The position numbers were made by a program, and so were the translations under genes. This document shows positions 52,725 to 64,000 of a stretch of 64,000 bases of DNA, piece after piece. Below the pieces are notes generated by a model. That model ran no database searches, was not told the origin of the DNA, and saw only the letters and a list, made by a program, of their open reading frames with translations. The stretch's first letter is position 1. Each line of letters starts with the position of its first letter. The stretch is from Aralia elata (lineage: Eukaryota > Streptophyta > Magnoliopsida > Apiales > Araliaceae), in NCBI GenBank assembly GCA_034770075.1, contig JAVJAP010000034.1, positions 744,001 to 808,000 of the forward strand, read 5' to 3'.

Positions 52725-53689
52725 TTGCAATGTTATTATGCAAGAATGAGCAAAGATTGCCCAGCAAGTGTAACAATAACAATAATAATAACATGCGAGT
52801 AATTAATGGATATCGAATAACTGAAAGCTCAACTTTTGAATCAAGATTAGAAAACGAAAATCCAAAAGAATATCTGAGGGTCACAAGACCACGAACTATG
52901 TCCTAGGTTATCAAGCATTTCTACTTTAAACCTTTAATAGTCGTAAGACTATATGGACCTTACTTCTCGTACTTAGGGGATCAGCCCTTTGTACCATGTA
53001 TGTGCACAACATCTAAATGTTAACGCGTAAAATAATCCCCTATAAAAGGGTTGTTCATCTCAGTTTTACATCAGAGTCTGCACCAAAGGAAGTTTGGTTC
53101 GGATTTACTTCAATAACATTTCTAGAATTTAGAACGCTCATCAACTATGGACTAGTCGAATCAATAAGGGTTCGCTAGTCAATTAAGGCTCAATAAAATG
53201 TAAATGGTATTCAAGAACCAAAGACTAAAGCTCACAAAATGTACAATTGAATAAACTTTGTATAACTGAAGTATTACTAAAAAGGAATTAGAATATCTCA
53301 TTTGAATTCATGAAATTTAATGAACTAGGGTAAAGAACTTGCTCAATATAAAGTGGAGATAAGAAATTTGCTCAATATAAGAGTAGAATTTATAATTTGC
53401 GTAATTGAAATTAAGTTATAGTATGGAAACTTGCCTCGTGCGTCTGCTACAATTAATAATATCTATTTGCTCTTTAAGTAACCTATACATTCAAGTCACA
53501 TTAAACAATTAACACTCAAAGTTCAACTAATCGCTTCCTTTATTAAACAGTTAATCACTTCAGGAAGCATAACTAGACTTAGCTCTTAAACTATTGTTAT
53601 TCTTTTATATAATTATCATGTTGCTCCATATATGTGAAATTATTTTATTTCCAAATCTGGAAAATTTTCATTTTTCTGGGTTTTTGACC

Positions 53690-53860
53690 TGACCCGACCC
53701 GTTGACCTGACCCGACCCGGACTGGCACTGCGGTGCCAGGCTTTAAGCCTTTAGCCGGCGCTGCAGAGCTGGACTAAGACGGACCCGAACAAACCGGGTC
53801 GGCGTTGCGGCGCCAGTTTTCCTCTTTATACTGGCGCTGCAGCACGGCTCTGCAGATTCA
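53690..53860. repeat. GC-rich word cluster in E13 3' LTR
   Basis: GACCTGACCCGACCC twice, then CTGGCACTGCGGTGCCAG, GGCGCTGCAGAGC, GGCGTTGCGGCGCCAG and CTGGCGCTGCAGCACGG, all palindrome-like, within 170 bp of AT-rich LTR. Absent from the 5' LTR, which differs in this part. Confidence 0.82.
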
Positions 53861-55267
53861 ATTTTCCAGGTTCACGAAGAACACAGAAACAGGGCCAATA
53901 AACTCGTATTTCTTTGTTCATAACGTGAATTACCTATACCCAAACTATATTTCAATAATATTTCCATAAAGTTTTAATCTTAATATTTCTTTGTTTACTT
54001 AAAAATATCGAATTCTTATATTACAAATATCATAGTAATATTTTAATAAGTTATGAGGCGAATAAACAATTTATTCTAATTGTTTTACCCTTTATTAAAC
54101 AACTCCTTTACTACCCATAAAAGGTCATAAATATTATTTCTCATTAAATATTACCAAAATACCCCTCAATAGTCATAATATATAATATTAGGAGTATCCA
54201 AGCTTAAAAATCACATTTTTCTTATTTATGACATCATTTAACCATTTATTTTCTTTTAACCATAACTATAACATTATTATGAAAAATAGCAAATAGGTTC
54301 TAACAATTATTATCCTCTGGATCTGGATATTATATGGTCCAACAATGATCCACAAATTTTTCTGGAATTTTAGAAAGTGATTTACTATTTTTAAAGTACT
54401 CAAAACCTTTGAATCTTGCTACATTTTTCATAAATCAAGTTTTGCTCAGAAAATTCTGACATTTTCAGGGTACACTCTCATAATATGCATAAACATACTG
54501 TAAAACGTTCATATGTTTTCAAGGTACACACAGTGAGAAATCCGGGTATGAATATTTAGGAGTCCTTCACGGTAAAAGCCATTACATAAAACATACACAT
54601 CGAAACGCGTTCATTCTTTTTGTTACTTGTAGATAACTTCTTAAGGTACCTCTATGATTTTTCCCAGATTTTTAAGAGATCCATAACTAGCTAAAACAAC
54701 CTTTGGAAAAATAAGGATAGCAAGCTTTTAGGGTTTTAAAGCTTTAAGTTTTATAGCTGGACTGTTTTGGGAAAATAGCCTCCAAGGCTTCAAACATTAT
54801 TGGATTTGTGTTCTACCACTTGGGTTTACTAGCTAGCTCATGTACCTAGCACCCCCTTTCAACGGATCATAAATCCAAGTTGTAGATCTCAAGTTATGGG
54901 TGATCCAAGTGAAGAAAAGCTAGGGTTTTTACCCTTTAAGAACATAAGTTCCTTTTTTTCCTTTGAATCTCCATTCTAACACTCAAGAGGATTAGATCTA
55001 TACATGAAGCATGAAGATCTAATGATTCTTGAGTCTTAGAACAAAATCTCCCAAAAACTATGAAAATAAAACAAAGTAAGAAAGAAGGAAATGGTTTAGG
55101 GTTTCACCTTGATCTTGTAGCTACTCTACTTGATCTACCAAAGTATGTGATGAACTTGAGATGCATGAACTATGCTAATCTCACTCTCTTTTTCTCTCTA
55201 AGCTCTTACTCTCTATACTTGGTGAATAATAAATGAACCAACCCCTACTATCATTGGTGAGGAGTCC

Positions 55268-55275
55268 TATTTATA
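55268..55275 (-). promoter_or_regulatory. TATA box in E13 3' LTR
   Basis: Minus strand TATAAATA followed by GGACTCC. A donor-like ATCAAG|GTGAAACC lies at 55107, about 135 bp past the expected start. Confidence 0.6.
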
Positions 55276-55830
55276 GGAAAGTAGAGACCATGGGCAAAAT
55301 AGTCATTAATCATGACTAGGCAAGGGCAATTTGATCAATTCATCAATAATAGGAAGCTTCCTAGCAACTTCCTCTAGGGTATTTTAATTATTACCCAACT
55401 TCTTTTAAGGTTAAAATAGTCTTTTCACAAAATCTTAATTATCCATTAGTTATTAACCATTCTTCATTGGTTATTAGACATTGGTTATTATCTTGCCATA
55501 ATTATATTGTTTAAACATAATGGTTATTATCCCGCCATAATTACATTGGTTATTAACCACTTGGATATACAATGTTTATTGCCCCTTCATAATTACCTTG
55601 GTTATTAACCACTCTTGGCCATTTTAGCCATTACACACCAATTCCTACACTTGACTCACATATGGTTATTTCTTAACCATAGTTATATCATGCATGCCAA
55701 CACAAGTATAGACACATCTTATACATCTCCCACCAATTAACCCAAGTTGGTTTAAATAGAACACAACGTTAACTCATTAAATTAAATTAGATTTAATTAA
55801 TAAGGACGTTCAAAATTCATGGGCATTACA

Positions 55831-55848
55831 TCCCTCCCCCCTTATAAA
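55831..55848 (-). other. Polypurine tract of E13
   Basis: Minus strand AAGGGGGGAGGGA directly before the LTR start TGTAATGCCC. Confidence 0.87.
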
Positions 55849-55878
55849 AATTTCGTCCTTGGAATTGCAAAAATAGGG

Positions 55879-58600
55879 TTACTCAAATAAAAATGGATAA
55901 TTCGCTTTCATTTTCTCTTCGAGTTCCCACGTAGCTTCGTCAACTGCGTGATTCCTCCAGAGAACTTTGACGGAATGGATGGTCTTGTTTCTCAGCTTCT
56001 GTTCCTTTCTATCGAGAATCTGGACAGGAACTTCCTCGTACGTTAAGTCCTTCTCGACTTGGATTGGTTCATAGGAGATAACGTGCTTATAGCCTGGTTT
56101 ATACGGCCGCAACACTGACACATGAAATACATTGTGAATGTGCTCAAGTTCAGGAGGTAACGCTACCTCGTACGCCACCTCGCCGATTCGCCTCAAAATC
56201 TCGAATGGTCCTATGAACCTAGGGCTCAATTTGCCCTTCTTCCCAAACCGGATCTTTCCTTTCCAAGGAGATACCTTCAGAAATACAAAGCTACCAACTT
56301 CAAAGTCCCGCTTCTGACGATGAAAGTCGGCATATTTCTTCTGGCGATCTTGAGCTGCTACCAGCTGGTTTCTGATCAGCCGCACGATGTCTGTAGTCTG
56401 CTGCACCATTTCTGGTCCCAGCAATCTTCGCTCCCCGACCTCGTCCTAACACATCGGGGTTCGGCATTTCCTTCCATATAGCGCTTCGTACGGTGGCATG
56501 CCGATACTGGCGTGATAGCTATTGTTGTAAGCAAACTCCACCAGTGGCAAATGGTCATCCCAGCTGCCCTGTAAATCCATCACGACTGCCTGAAGCATAT
56601 CTTCTAGGGTCTGAATCGTTCGCTCGCTCTGGCCGTCGGTTTGAGGATGATACGCTGTACTCAACCTCAACTGCGTCCCCATTCTTGCCTGCAGACTTTT
56701 CCAAAAATTCGACGTGAAGCACGGATCTCTATTAGATACAATTGATACCGACACTCCATGTCTTGACACTATCTCTTTCACATAAAGCTTTGCTAATTGC
56801 TCCAGATTGTACCGTATCTTGATTGGCAAAAAATGAGCAGACTTGGTTAGACGATCCACGATTACCCAGATAGCGTCTAAACCCTTATGAGTTGGTGGTA
56901 GTCCTGCCACAAAGTCCATTGTGATGTGCTCCCACTTCCACTCCGGAATCTCTAACGGTTGAAGTAATCCACTCGGTCGTTGGTGCTCTGCTTTAATCCG
57001 TTGGCACGTCAGACATCGGCTGACGCACTCCTCCACTTCGCGTTTCATATTCGGCCACCAAAAATTTCGTCACAAATCCTGGTACATCTTTGTGCTTCCA
57101 GGATGTACTGAGTACTTCGTGCTGTGAGCTTCCTAAAGGATTTCTTCCCTCAATTCCAGATCCAACGGTACCCAGACTCTCCCTTCAAATCTTAGCAATC
57201 CAGTGCTATCAATCTTATACTTAAGCTCCTCGCCTTCGGCAATTCGTTTCTTTATTGCATCACAATCCTCATCCTTTTCTTGAGCCTCCTTAATCTGATC
57301 CAACAGGGTCGGGCTCGCTGTCACTGTAAACAGTTTCCCATCCGTCTCCATCGGATACTTAACCTCCAATTCCAGACGTTCGAACTCCTTTATCAGCTCT
57401 GCCTGAGTTGTAAGCCTCATCAATTTCTCTCTGCCCTTCCTACTCAGGGCATCTGCCACTACGTTTGCTTTGCCCGGATGATACAAAATCTCACAGTCAT
57501 AATCCTTGATCAATTCTTACCATCGGCGCTGCCTCATATTCAGGTCCTTCTGAGTGAAGATATATTTCAGACTCTTGTGATCTGTATATATCTTGCACCT
57601 CTCTCCATATAAGTAGTGCCTCCAAATCTTCAAGGCGAACACTACTGCTGCTAACTCCAGATCATGAGTCCGGTATCCCTTCTCATAGTCCTTCAGCTGA
57701 CGTGAAGCATACGCAATGACCTTGCCATGCTGCATTAGTACACAACCAAGGCCCTTGTGTGACGCATCCCTGTATACTACAAAACCTCCAGTGTCGTCCG
57801 GTAAAGCCAACACTAGTGCTTGGCTAAGTTTCTTCTTCAGCTCCATGAAACTCTCCTCGCACTTCTCCGTCCAAACGAACTTTACCGTTTTCCTGGTTAG
57901 ATTGGTCAGCGGTGATGCTATCTTCGAAAAATCTTAGATGAATCTCCGATAGTATCCTGCTAACCCTAGGAAACTCCTGATCTCCGTTGGCGTCTTCGGC
58001 TGCTCCCAGTTGATAATGGCTTCCACCTTTGCTGGGTCTACTGAAACACCATTCCTGTCAATGACGTGTCCTAGAAACTGCACCCTTTGCAACCAAAATT
58101 CACACTTCGAAAACTTCGCGTACAGCTTCTCCCTTCTTAATGCCTCCAAAGCAATCCTTAAATGTTCAGCATGTTCTTCCTCTGTCATGGAATACACCAA
58201 GATGTCATCGATGAATACTACCACGAACTTGTCCAAGTACTACTTGAACACTCTGTTCATCATATCCATGAATGCCGCTGGTGCATTTGTCAGTCCAAAT
58301 GACATAACCAGAAACTCGAAATGTCCATAACGAGTTCTGAATGCCGTCTTCGGGATATCCTCCTGTCTCACCCTTAGTTGATGATAGCCCGTCCTCAAAT
58401 TAATCTTTGAAAAGTATTTTGCCCCCTTGAGTTGATCAAACAGATCGTCTATCCTGGGCAACGGGTACCTGTTCTTAATCATAACCTTGTTTAATTTCCT
58501 GTAATCGATACTGAGCCTTAACGATCCATCCTTCTTCTTTACGAACAGAACTGGCGCTCCCCACGAAGATACACTCGGATGAATATACCCTTCTTAACCT
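55879..58600 (-). pseudogene. E13 pol: RT, RNase H, integrase, chromodomain-like tail; six stops
   Basis: Minus strand, a single frame from about 58590 to 55879. RT starts abruptly ([19 protein letters not shown]) without protease before it; [16 protein letters not shown], stop at 58240, catalytic FIDDILVYS intact near 58215, [10 protein letters not shown], stop at 57934. RNase H with [13 protein letters not shown] (Asp retained), [11 protein letters not shown], stop at 57517, then [16 protein letters not shown]. Integrase zinc finger with stops at 57133 and about 57076, [29 protein letters not shown] with the third catalytic residue, stop at 56446. Tail [19 protein letters not shown] and KVLWRNHAVDEATWELE, end at 55879. 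Unlike E7, the RT and RNase H catalytic residues are intact; nonsense codons and the deletion upstream of RT disable it. Confidence 0.92.
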
Positions 58601-59354
58601 CTCCTCCAGACTTGTTGCCTCTGCAAGATTGGCTATCAATCCCTTTCCTTTTATTCGGGTTACTTCCCCCGCGGCTACCTTCCTTGTGACCATCATGGCT
58701 TTTCTGATCTTGGTTGTGCTTTGTCAACGCTTCATTTCCTCCTCGGCAACGATTGCTTCCTTAAGTAACGTAGGAAATGTGTTGATCTGCAAAACCACAA
58801 CCTTACTATACACCTAGGGCTTCAACCCTTGTTCAAATCTCTTCGCTCGCCTAGCTCCGGTGTCCATTTGGTGTGGAGCAAACCTAGCTAGTTTGTTAAA
58901 CTTCATTGTGTACTCTGCTACCGACATATCATCTTGCTTCAGTTCCAAGAACTTTATCTCCATACTTGCCTGCATGCTTTTTAGAAAGTAATTTTTCGAA
59001 AAATAACTCCTTAAAACGAGTCCACGCAGTTGTGCCTTCCCTAGCTCGGCTTCTATTCGCCTTCCACCAGTAACTTGACTCACCCTTCCTCATGAAAGTG
59101 GAAAACGAAGTCTTATGTTCCTCGATCACTCTTGCGACCTTGAAAACTTTCTCCATTTCTTCTACCCATGTCTGGGCTTCACTCGAATCCGTATTCACCA
59201 TGTGACTTCATGGTCATACAACCGCAATGGCTGGTCTGCCTTGCATCATTTCCTCTAACAAGTTCGCAAAGGTCCTCTTGGGGTCAGTCCGACCCTCCTC
59301 GTTATTCACTGACTCTTCCACCCTCGTGTATCGGGGTTGTCTCCTTGACGGCAT
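58601..59354 (-). pseudogene. E13 gag, frameshifted and joined to RT by deletion
   Basis: Minus strand ATG at 59354 (MPSRRQPRYTRVEESVN), homologous to the E7 gag start MPPRRRIAELDESVN. The gag domain is at 59201-58929 (SSEAQTWVEEMEKVFKVAR, MRKGESSYWWKANRSR), shifting frame near 59000 (KSMQASMEIKFLELKQDDMS, then FAPHQMDTGARRAKRFEQGL to 58814). The C-terminal linker near 58727-58610 (SHDGHKEGSRGGSNPNKRKG) ends directly at RT. The three zinc knuckles, the protease and the first RT blocks present in E7 (about 800 bp) are gone. Upstream of the ATG the minus strand has GGTTTTGTTTAG followed eight bases later by ATG, an acceptor-like site as in E7. Confidence 0.82.
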
Positions 59355-60730
59355 TATTTGTTCTAAACAAAACCTTACATAAATCTTTCTTGTTTTACAC
59401 ATCGTGCAAAATTCTACTAATGTTATCATTTAAGAGTCAAGGCACAAATCGATCAAAATCAATCGTGTAATAATAATACCACATTTATATTCATACACCC
59501 CTTAGTGTGTCAAACACTTATAATTCCGGCATATTCCTATAAATGTTAACTATCCCATTAAGACACAAAAGATGGGATTAATAAGAACTGCATTCCCCTA
59601 GATCTGAAAAGTGGGGATGTATCATCATCATATCAACTCAAGGAACCTTTAGTAAATACTAATAAGCTCATCTTAGTACCTCGTACTACTTACATCATAT
59701 AGCATTCCTGCTATCCACTTATCCTTCTGTCACTAACAACAAGATGGGATTCACATAACTACTCCACAACTTACACAAAGTTGGGACTTACAACAGATAT
59801 ACTGCTAGCTGTACAAAAACTGAGATTCACATTTCTTACATGCATAGATATACTAGTACATATACATTGACCATTATTCTTCATTCATTACGACTCACAA
59901 AGGTCTTATAACTCTCATACTTAACCTTTCTTTCTTTCATTTCCTCCATCTATTCCTTATATCGGGCTCCAATTGATCCTCCTTAGGGATTTCCATTATC
60001 TCATCATTCAGTTCCATCTCTAGATACTTTTTTCCAGATCAGACACTAAATCTACCCTTGGTTCATTTCTTATAATCTCTCCGTTGTCTCTCCTTTCTAA
60101 TTATCAAAACAATCTAAATTGCCATCAGTCATCTCTTAATTTTTTATTTTTTTTGCATATAGCATCATTCATCTCAATACTCTCAACTTTTGCTTAACAA
60201 CTCTATATGAGTCCATTACCTTTGTCTCACCTGACATTCCACCATAAAGCTTAATAACTTAACTAATACTTCAAAATATCGATATATTCATTATTTATCG
60301 AATCAATCATTTCCTTCTTGCAAACCTTAACCCAACAGATTCTAAGGTACCCTCTTTTCATCACAAAGAAACTCCATACCACATCACTCCAATATCTTAT
60401 CTAATGAATAGCCACAAAAATTGATCAATAGCCACAAAATTGATCAATAGCATCAAATGATTAATCTAATTACCTCGAATATCTATAACTCCAGTTTACA
60501 TTGGATCGTCCATACTTAATGGTCTTCACTTTACCATATTATCTCATCAATACACATTCCTCAAATTATCCACAAGCTTAATAACACCAACGTATGATCC
60601 AAATCCTCAATTCTAAGATCATAATAAATTTCTACCCAAAAATAACTCTATATGAGTTCTATCCCCTTCTATTCCTCTACATTCTCTCAGGTTATAGCCT
60701 AAGGACTCTTTCTCCTAAGGGTTATAACCT
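59355..60730 (-). other. E13 leader; possible upstream-ORF remnant
   Basis: About 1.4 kb between primer site and gag without a long ORF. At about 60050-59930 (minus strand) short acidic, Glu/Lys-rich pieces (MELNDEIMEIPKEDQLEPD and MEEMKERKVKYESYK in another frame) may be what is left of the acidic coiled-coil ORF of E7 and E8. The position fits; the sequence match is weak. Confidence 0.35.
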
Positions 60731-60746
60731 ATAGCTCTGAAACCAA
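60731..60746 (-). other. Primer-binding site of E13
   Basis: Minus strand TTGGTTTCAGAGCTAT, one mismatch from the initiator tRNA-Met type in the first 13 bases. Confidence 0.82.
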
Positions 60747-60938
60747 CCTGTGACACCCCCAAATCCAGGTTTCCTAACCTCGAATTCGGTGTTCACGATA
60801 CTCAACAACAAACATACTTTCTAACCGATGCGGAATAATAAACATACATTGTTTATCAAAATAGTAATAAAGTCTTCCAATCATGGTCCCAAGGTTCTTT
60901 AACCTTAACTTAAAACATACCCTTAATACAATAAGAGT

Positions 60939-61045
60939 TCACATAACCAAATAATATTTAAGATAAACTAGTACATAAGCCATATCAGGCAACTGCTCTT
61001 GCACCTTCCCTTTTCCTTTGTCCCCTTTAGACGTTTCTGCCTTAG
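60939..61045 (-). other. LTR mini-exon candidate (E13 5' LTR)
   Basis: Minus strand CTTTATTTCAG|CT then KAETSKGDKGKGKVQEQ, running on to a TGA at 60939. The acceptor is intact here, unlike in the 3' LTR. Confidence 0.52.
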
Positions 61046-63295
61046 CTGAAATAAAGATCATGATATAGCAAGGGTAAGCAACTAATTTGCTTAGCAAGTT
61101 TATACACAAGGAAAATATATCATGAATAGAAGGAAATTTCGCTTTCAATGTTCAACAACAGTATAAAATTGTGAAGAAACATGAATTAATAGTCGACAAT
61201 TGAATATTCAAATAATTGAATGACAATTACTGAGTGGTTGGAAATAACCATAGACATTTGCCAAGGTTCTCAGCATTTAAACTGGACCTCTTAAAAAGTT
61301 TTGGTAATCAAGGGGTTCAGCCTTTCATACCCCGTGATTTATGCATAAACACTTAATAAACCAGCATTGATATCATGCCTTAATCAAATTTATCCTTTTC
61401 TCAGCCAAGAGTTCTTACTATAGCAAATTAATAAGAACAGCTTTTAAAATACATTTGATTTCACAAATTTAGACATGCTTGATCTAGCTGATACAAATAG
61501 CATAGATCTATCTCATAAACAGTTCATGCTTGAAAGAACTTTAATCTAATTCACAATTCAATAACAATAGAATAGGAATTCAATTGCACAAGGTGCGAAT
61601 CTCAATAACCAGTATAGATGTGAATAATCAACAATAATTATTCAGTAACATGCTTCAAAAATCATAACTCGAGTTTGAGTTAGGGAACTTGCCTGTCTGC
61701 TCAGCTACAAATAATCTAGCTTTAACTAATTGGCCTTGAAGAACCTAACATTGATAATGTCGATCTATCAATTAGTACTGCGAAGTTGTATATCGACACG
61801 CTTACTTATGCTATTTATTTAACAATTAAGCCAATCACATAGCACACATAAGCAAATAGACTATCATAAATGCTATAAGACACTTAATATTATCAATCCT
61901 GATAATATTTAATTCACCTCTTGGTATTATTAGTCCACTAATAACACTTTTATTCGTTTACTAATGTTATTAACATCTTAATAATATTTTAATCATCCAA
62001 TAATACTTTAATCTAATATTATTAATCTCTTAATAATATTTTAATTCTCATATCATTAATAATATTTTAACCTAATATTATTAGCCATTTTAATAATATC
62101 TTAATCATTTATTAATGCTTAAAATAAATATTATTACCCATTCAATAATATTTCCATAAAGTTTTAATCTTAATATTTCTTTGTTTACTTAAAAATATCG
62201 AATTCTTATATTACAAATATCATAGTAATATTTTAATAAGTTATGAGGCGAATAAACAATTTATTCTAATTGTTTTACCCTTTATTAAACAACTCCTTTA
62301 CTACCCATAAAAGGTCATAAATATTATTTCTCATTAAATATTACCAAAATACCCCTCAATAGTCATAATATATAATATTATGAGTATCCAAGCTTAAAAA
62401 TCACATTTTCCTTATTTATGACATCATTTAACCATTTATTTTCTTTTAACCATAACTATAACATTATTATAAAAAATAACAAATAGGTTCTAACAATTAT
62501 TATCCTCTGGATCTGGATAGTATATGGTCCAACAATGATCCACAAATTTTTCTAAAATTTTAGAAAGTGATTTACTATTTTTAAAGTACTCAACACCTTC
62601 GAATCTTGTTATATTTTTCATAAATCAAGTTTTGCTCAGAAAATTCTGCAATTTCCAGGTTACACTCTCATAATATGCATAAACATACTGTAAAATTTTC
62701 ATATGTTTTGAAGGTACACACAGTGAGAAATCCGGGTATGAATATTTAGGAGTCCTTCACGGTAAAAGCCATTACACAAAACGTACACATCGAAACGTGT
62801 TCATTCTTTTTGCTACTTGTAGATAATTCTTAAGGTACCTCTGTGATTTTTTCCAAGTTTTTAACAGATCCATAACTGGCCGAAACAACCTTTGAAAAAA
62901 TGAGGACAACAAGCTTTTAGGGTTTTAAAGCTTTAAGTTTTATAGTTGGACTGTTTTGGGAAAATAGCCTCCAAGGCTTCAAAAATTATTGGATTTGTAT
63001 TCTACCACTTGGGTTTACTAGCTAGCTCATGTACCTAGCACCCCTTTCAATGGATCACAAATCCAAGTTGTAGATCTCAAGTTATGGGTGATCCAAGTGA
63101 AGAAAAGCTAGGGTTTTTACCCTTTAAGAACATAAGTTCCTTTTCTTCCTTTGAATCTCCATTCTAACACTCAAGAGGATTAGATCTATACATGAAGCAT
63201 GAAGATCTAATGATTCTTGAGTCTTAGAACAAAATCTCTCAAAAACTATGAAAATAAAACAAAGTAAGAAAGAAGGAAATGGTTTAGGGTTTCAC
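61046..63295 (-). other. Predicted LTR-internal intron (E13 5' LTR)
   Basis: Minus strand from ATCAAG|GTGAAACC to ATCTTTATTTCAG, 2250 bp. The leader exon contains at least two ATGs, but neither reads in frame into the mini-exon. Confidence 0.42.
61886..62160. repeat. TTAATAATATT-rich degenerate repeat block
   Basis: Variants of TTAATAATATTTTAAT and TATTATTAATCTC recur about ten times. Its right end coincides with the point where the two E13 LTRs become alike. Confidence 0.7.
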
Positions 63296-63455
63296 CTTGA
63301 TCTTGTAGTTACTCTCCTTGATCTACCAAAGTATATGATGAACTTGAGATGCATGAACTATGCTAATCTCACTCTCTTTTTCTCTCTAAGCTCTTACTCT
63401 CTATATTTGGTGAATAATAAATGAACCAACCCCTACTATCATTGGTGAGGAGTCG

Positions 63456-63463
63456 TATTTATA
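63456..63463 (-). promoter_or_regulatory. TATA box in E13 5' LTR
   Basis: Minus strand TATAAATA, equivalent to 55268-55275. This would drive the element transcript. Confidence 0.6.
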
Positions 63464-64000
63464 GGAAAGTAGATACCATGGGCAAAATAGTCATTAATCA
63501 TGACTAGGCAAGGGCAATTTGATCAATTCATCAATAATAGGAAGCTTCCTAGCAACTTTCTCTAGGGTATTTTAATCATTACCCAACTTCTTTTAAGGTT
63601 AAAATAGTCTTTTCACAAAATCTTAATTATTCATTAGTTATTAACCATTCTTCATTGGTTATTAGACATTGGTTATTATCTTGCCATAATTATATTGTTT
63701 AAACATAATGGTTATTATCCCGCCATAATTACATTGGTTATTAACCACTTGGATATACAATGTTTATTGCCCCTTCATAATTACCTTGGTTATTAACCAC
63801 TCTTGGCCATTTTAGCCATTACACACCAATTCCTACACTTGACTCACATATGGTTATTTCTTAACCATAGTTATATCATACATGCCAACACAAGTATAGA
63901 CACATCTTATACATCTCCCACCAATTAACCCAAGTTGGTTTAAATAGAACACAGCGTTAACTCATTAAATTAAATTAGATTTAATTAATAAGGACGTTCA

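Larger units (their letters stand above)
52398..55830 (-). repeat. 3' LTR of E13 (3433 bp)
   Basis: Minus strand: starts TGTAATGCCCATGAATTTT at 55830 and ends GATTTGGGAGTGTCACA at 52398. The part 53951-55830 is nearly identical to 62141-64000, but 52398-53950 is only distantly related to 60749-62140. Confidence 0.92.
52398..64000 (-). mobile_element. E13: chromovirus-like Gypsy element, minus strand, runs off window
   Basis: 3' LTR 52398-55830, polypurine tract, pol, gag, leader, primer site, 5' LTR 60749 to beyond 64000. By comparison with the 3' LTR the 5' LTR should end about 18 bp past the window. It inserted into gag of E10. Pol keeps one frame with six stops; the zinc knuckles, protease and RT start are deleted. 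It has the same domains and tail as E7, from a sister family. Confidence 0.92.
60749..64000 (-). repeat. 5' LTR of E13 (clipped by window end)
   Basis: Minus strand end GATTTGGGGGTGTCACA at 60749. From 62141 to 64000 nearly identical to 53951-55812. TATA box 63456-63463, donor-like site at 63295, acceptor 61046. Confidence 0.9.

Overview
This window is repeat-rich plant nuclear DNA, most likely from a flowering plant with a large genome. I find no convincing host gene, rRNA, tRNA or CRISPR array. Almost every base can be placed in nested LTR retrotransposons of three kinds: Ty1/Copia; Ty3/Gypsy of the Tat type (TGGCGCC primer-binding site, archaeal-like second RNase H); and Ty3/Gypsy chromovirus-like elements, closest to Tekay/Del (initiator-tRNA-Met primer site, zinc knuckles, C-terminal chromodomain-like tail, LTRs of 2.7-4 kb).

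Layout. 1-3160: 3' end of a minus-strand Tat-like element (LTR plus tandem-repeat 3' UTR). 3205-3925: minus-strand Copia integrase fragment. 4070-12436: plus-strand Copia element with broken gag-pol and a truncated 5' LTR. 12437-13503: Tat-type gag-protease fragment. 13504-14174: Copia LTR fragment. 14372-15622: minus-strand Copia RT-RNase H fragment. 15623-27517: plus-strand chromovirus (here E7) with truncated 5' LTR, an extra ORF before gag, broken gag-pol and a complete 3992-bp 3' LTR. 27518-34801: start of a minus-strand chromovirus (E8: 5' LTR 32061-34801, primer site, upstream ORF), whose upstream ORF is split by a solo LTR (E9, 27583-31627, target duplication GTATC). 34802-52397: an older minus-strand Gypsy element (E10) cut by a structurally complete Tat-like element (E11, 35985-46442, duplication GTATT) and by a solo LTR (E12, 48319-51114, duplication CTTGC). 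52398-64000: minus-strand chromovirus (E13) whose 5' LTR runs off the right edge about 18 bp before its predicted end.

Every gag-pol copy is damaged by stops, frameshifts or deletions. E11 is the clearest recent mover: its LTRs look about 99% alike by eye, yet its coding part is a scrambled remnant with an RT piece fused to an integrase C-terminus. It must have been copied with proteins supplied by another element.

The most interesting signal is shared by the chromovirus-like LTRs. Downstream of a TATA box each has a short leader ending in a splice-donor-like AG|GT. A 1.4-2.6 kb stretch follows, then a pyrimidine-rich CAG acceptor and a short conserved reading segment ending around PSTSKGKGK, with synonymous codon changes and the same splice phase in every family. 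Inside the presumed intron each family carries its own private repeat or GC-rich palindromic word. Two of these elements also carry an acidic, coiled-coil ORF between primer site and gag, each with AG|G directly before its ATG. Together this suggests an LTR-contained intron and spliced accessory reading frames that standard gag-pol annotation would miss. All statements rest on reading the sequence by eye; no alignments or searches were run.
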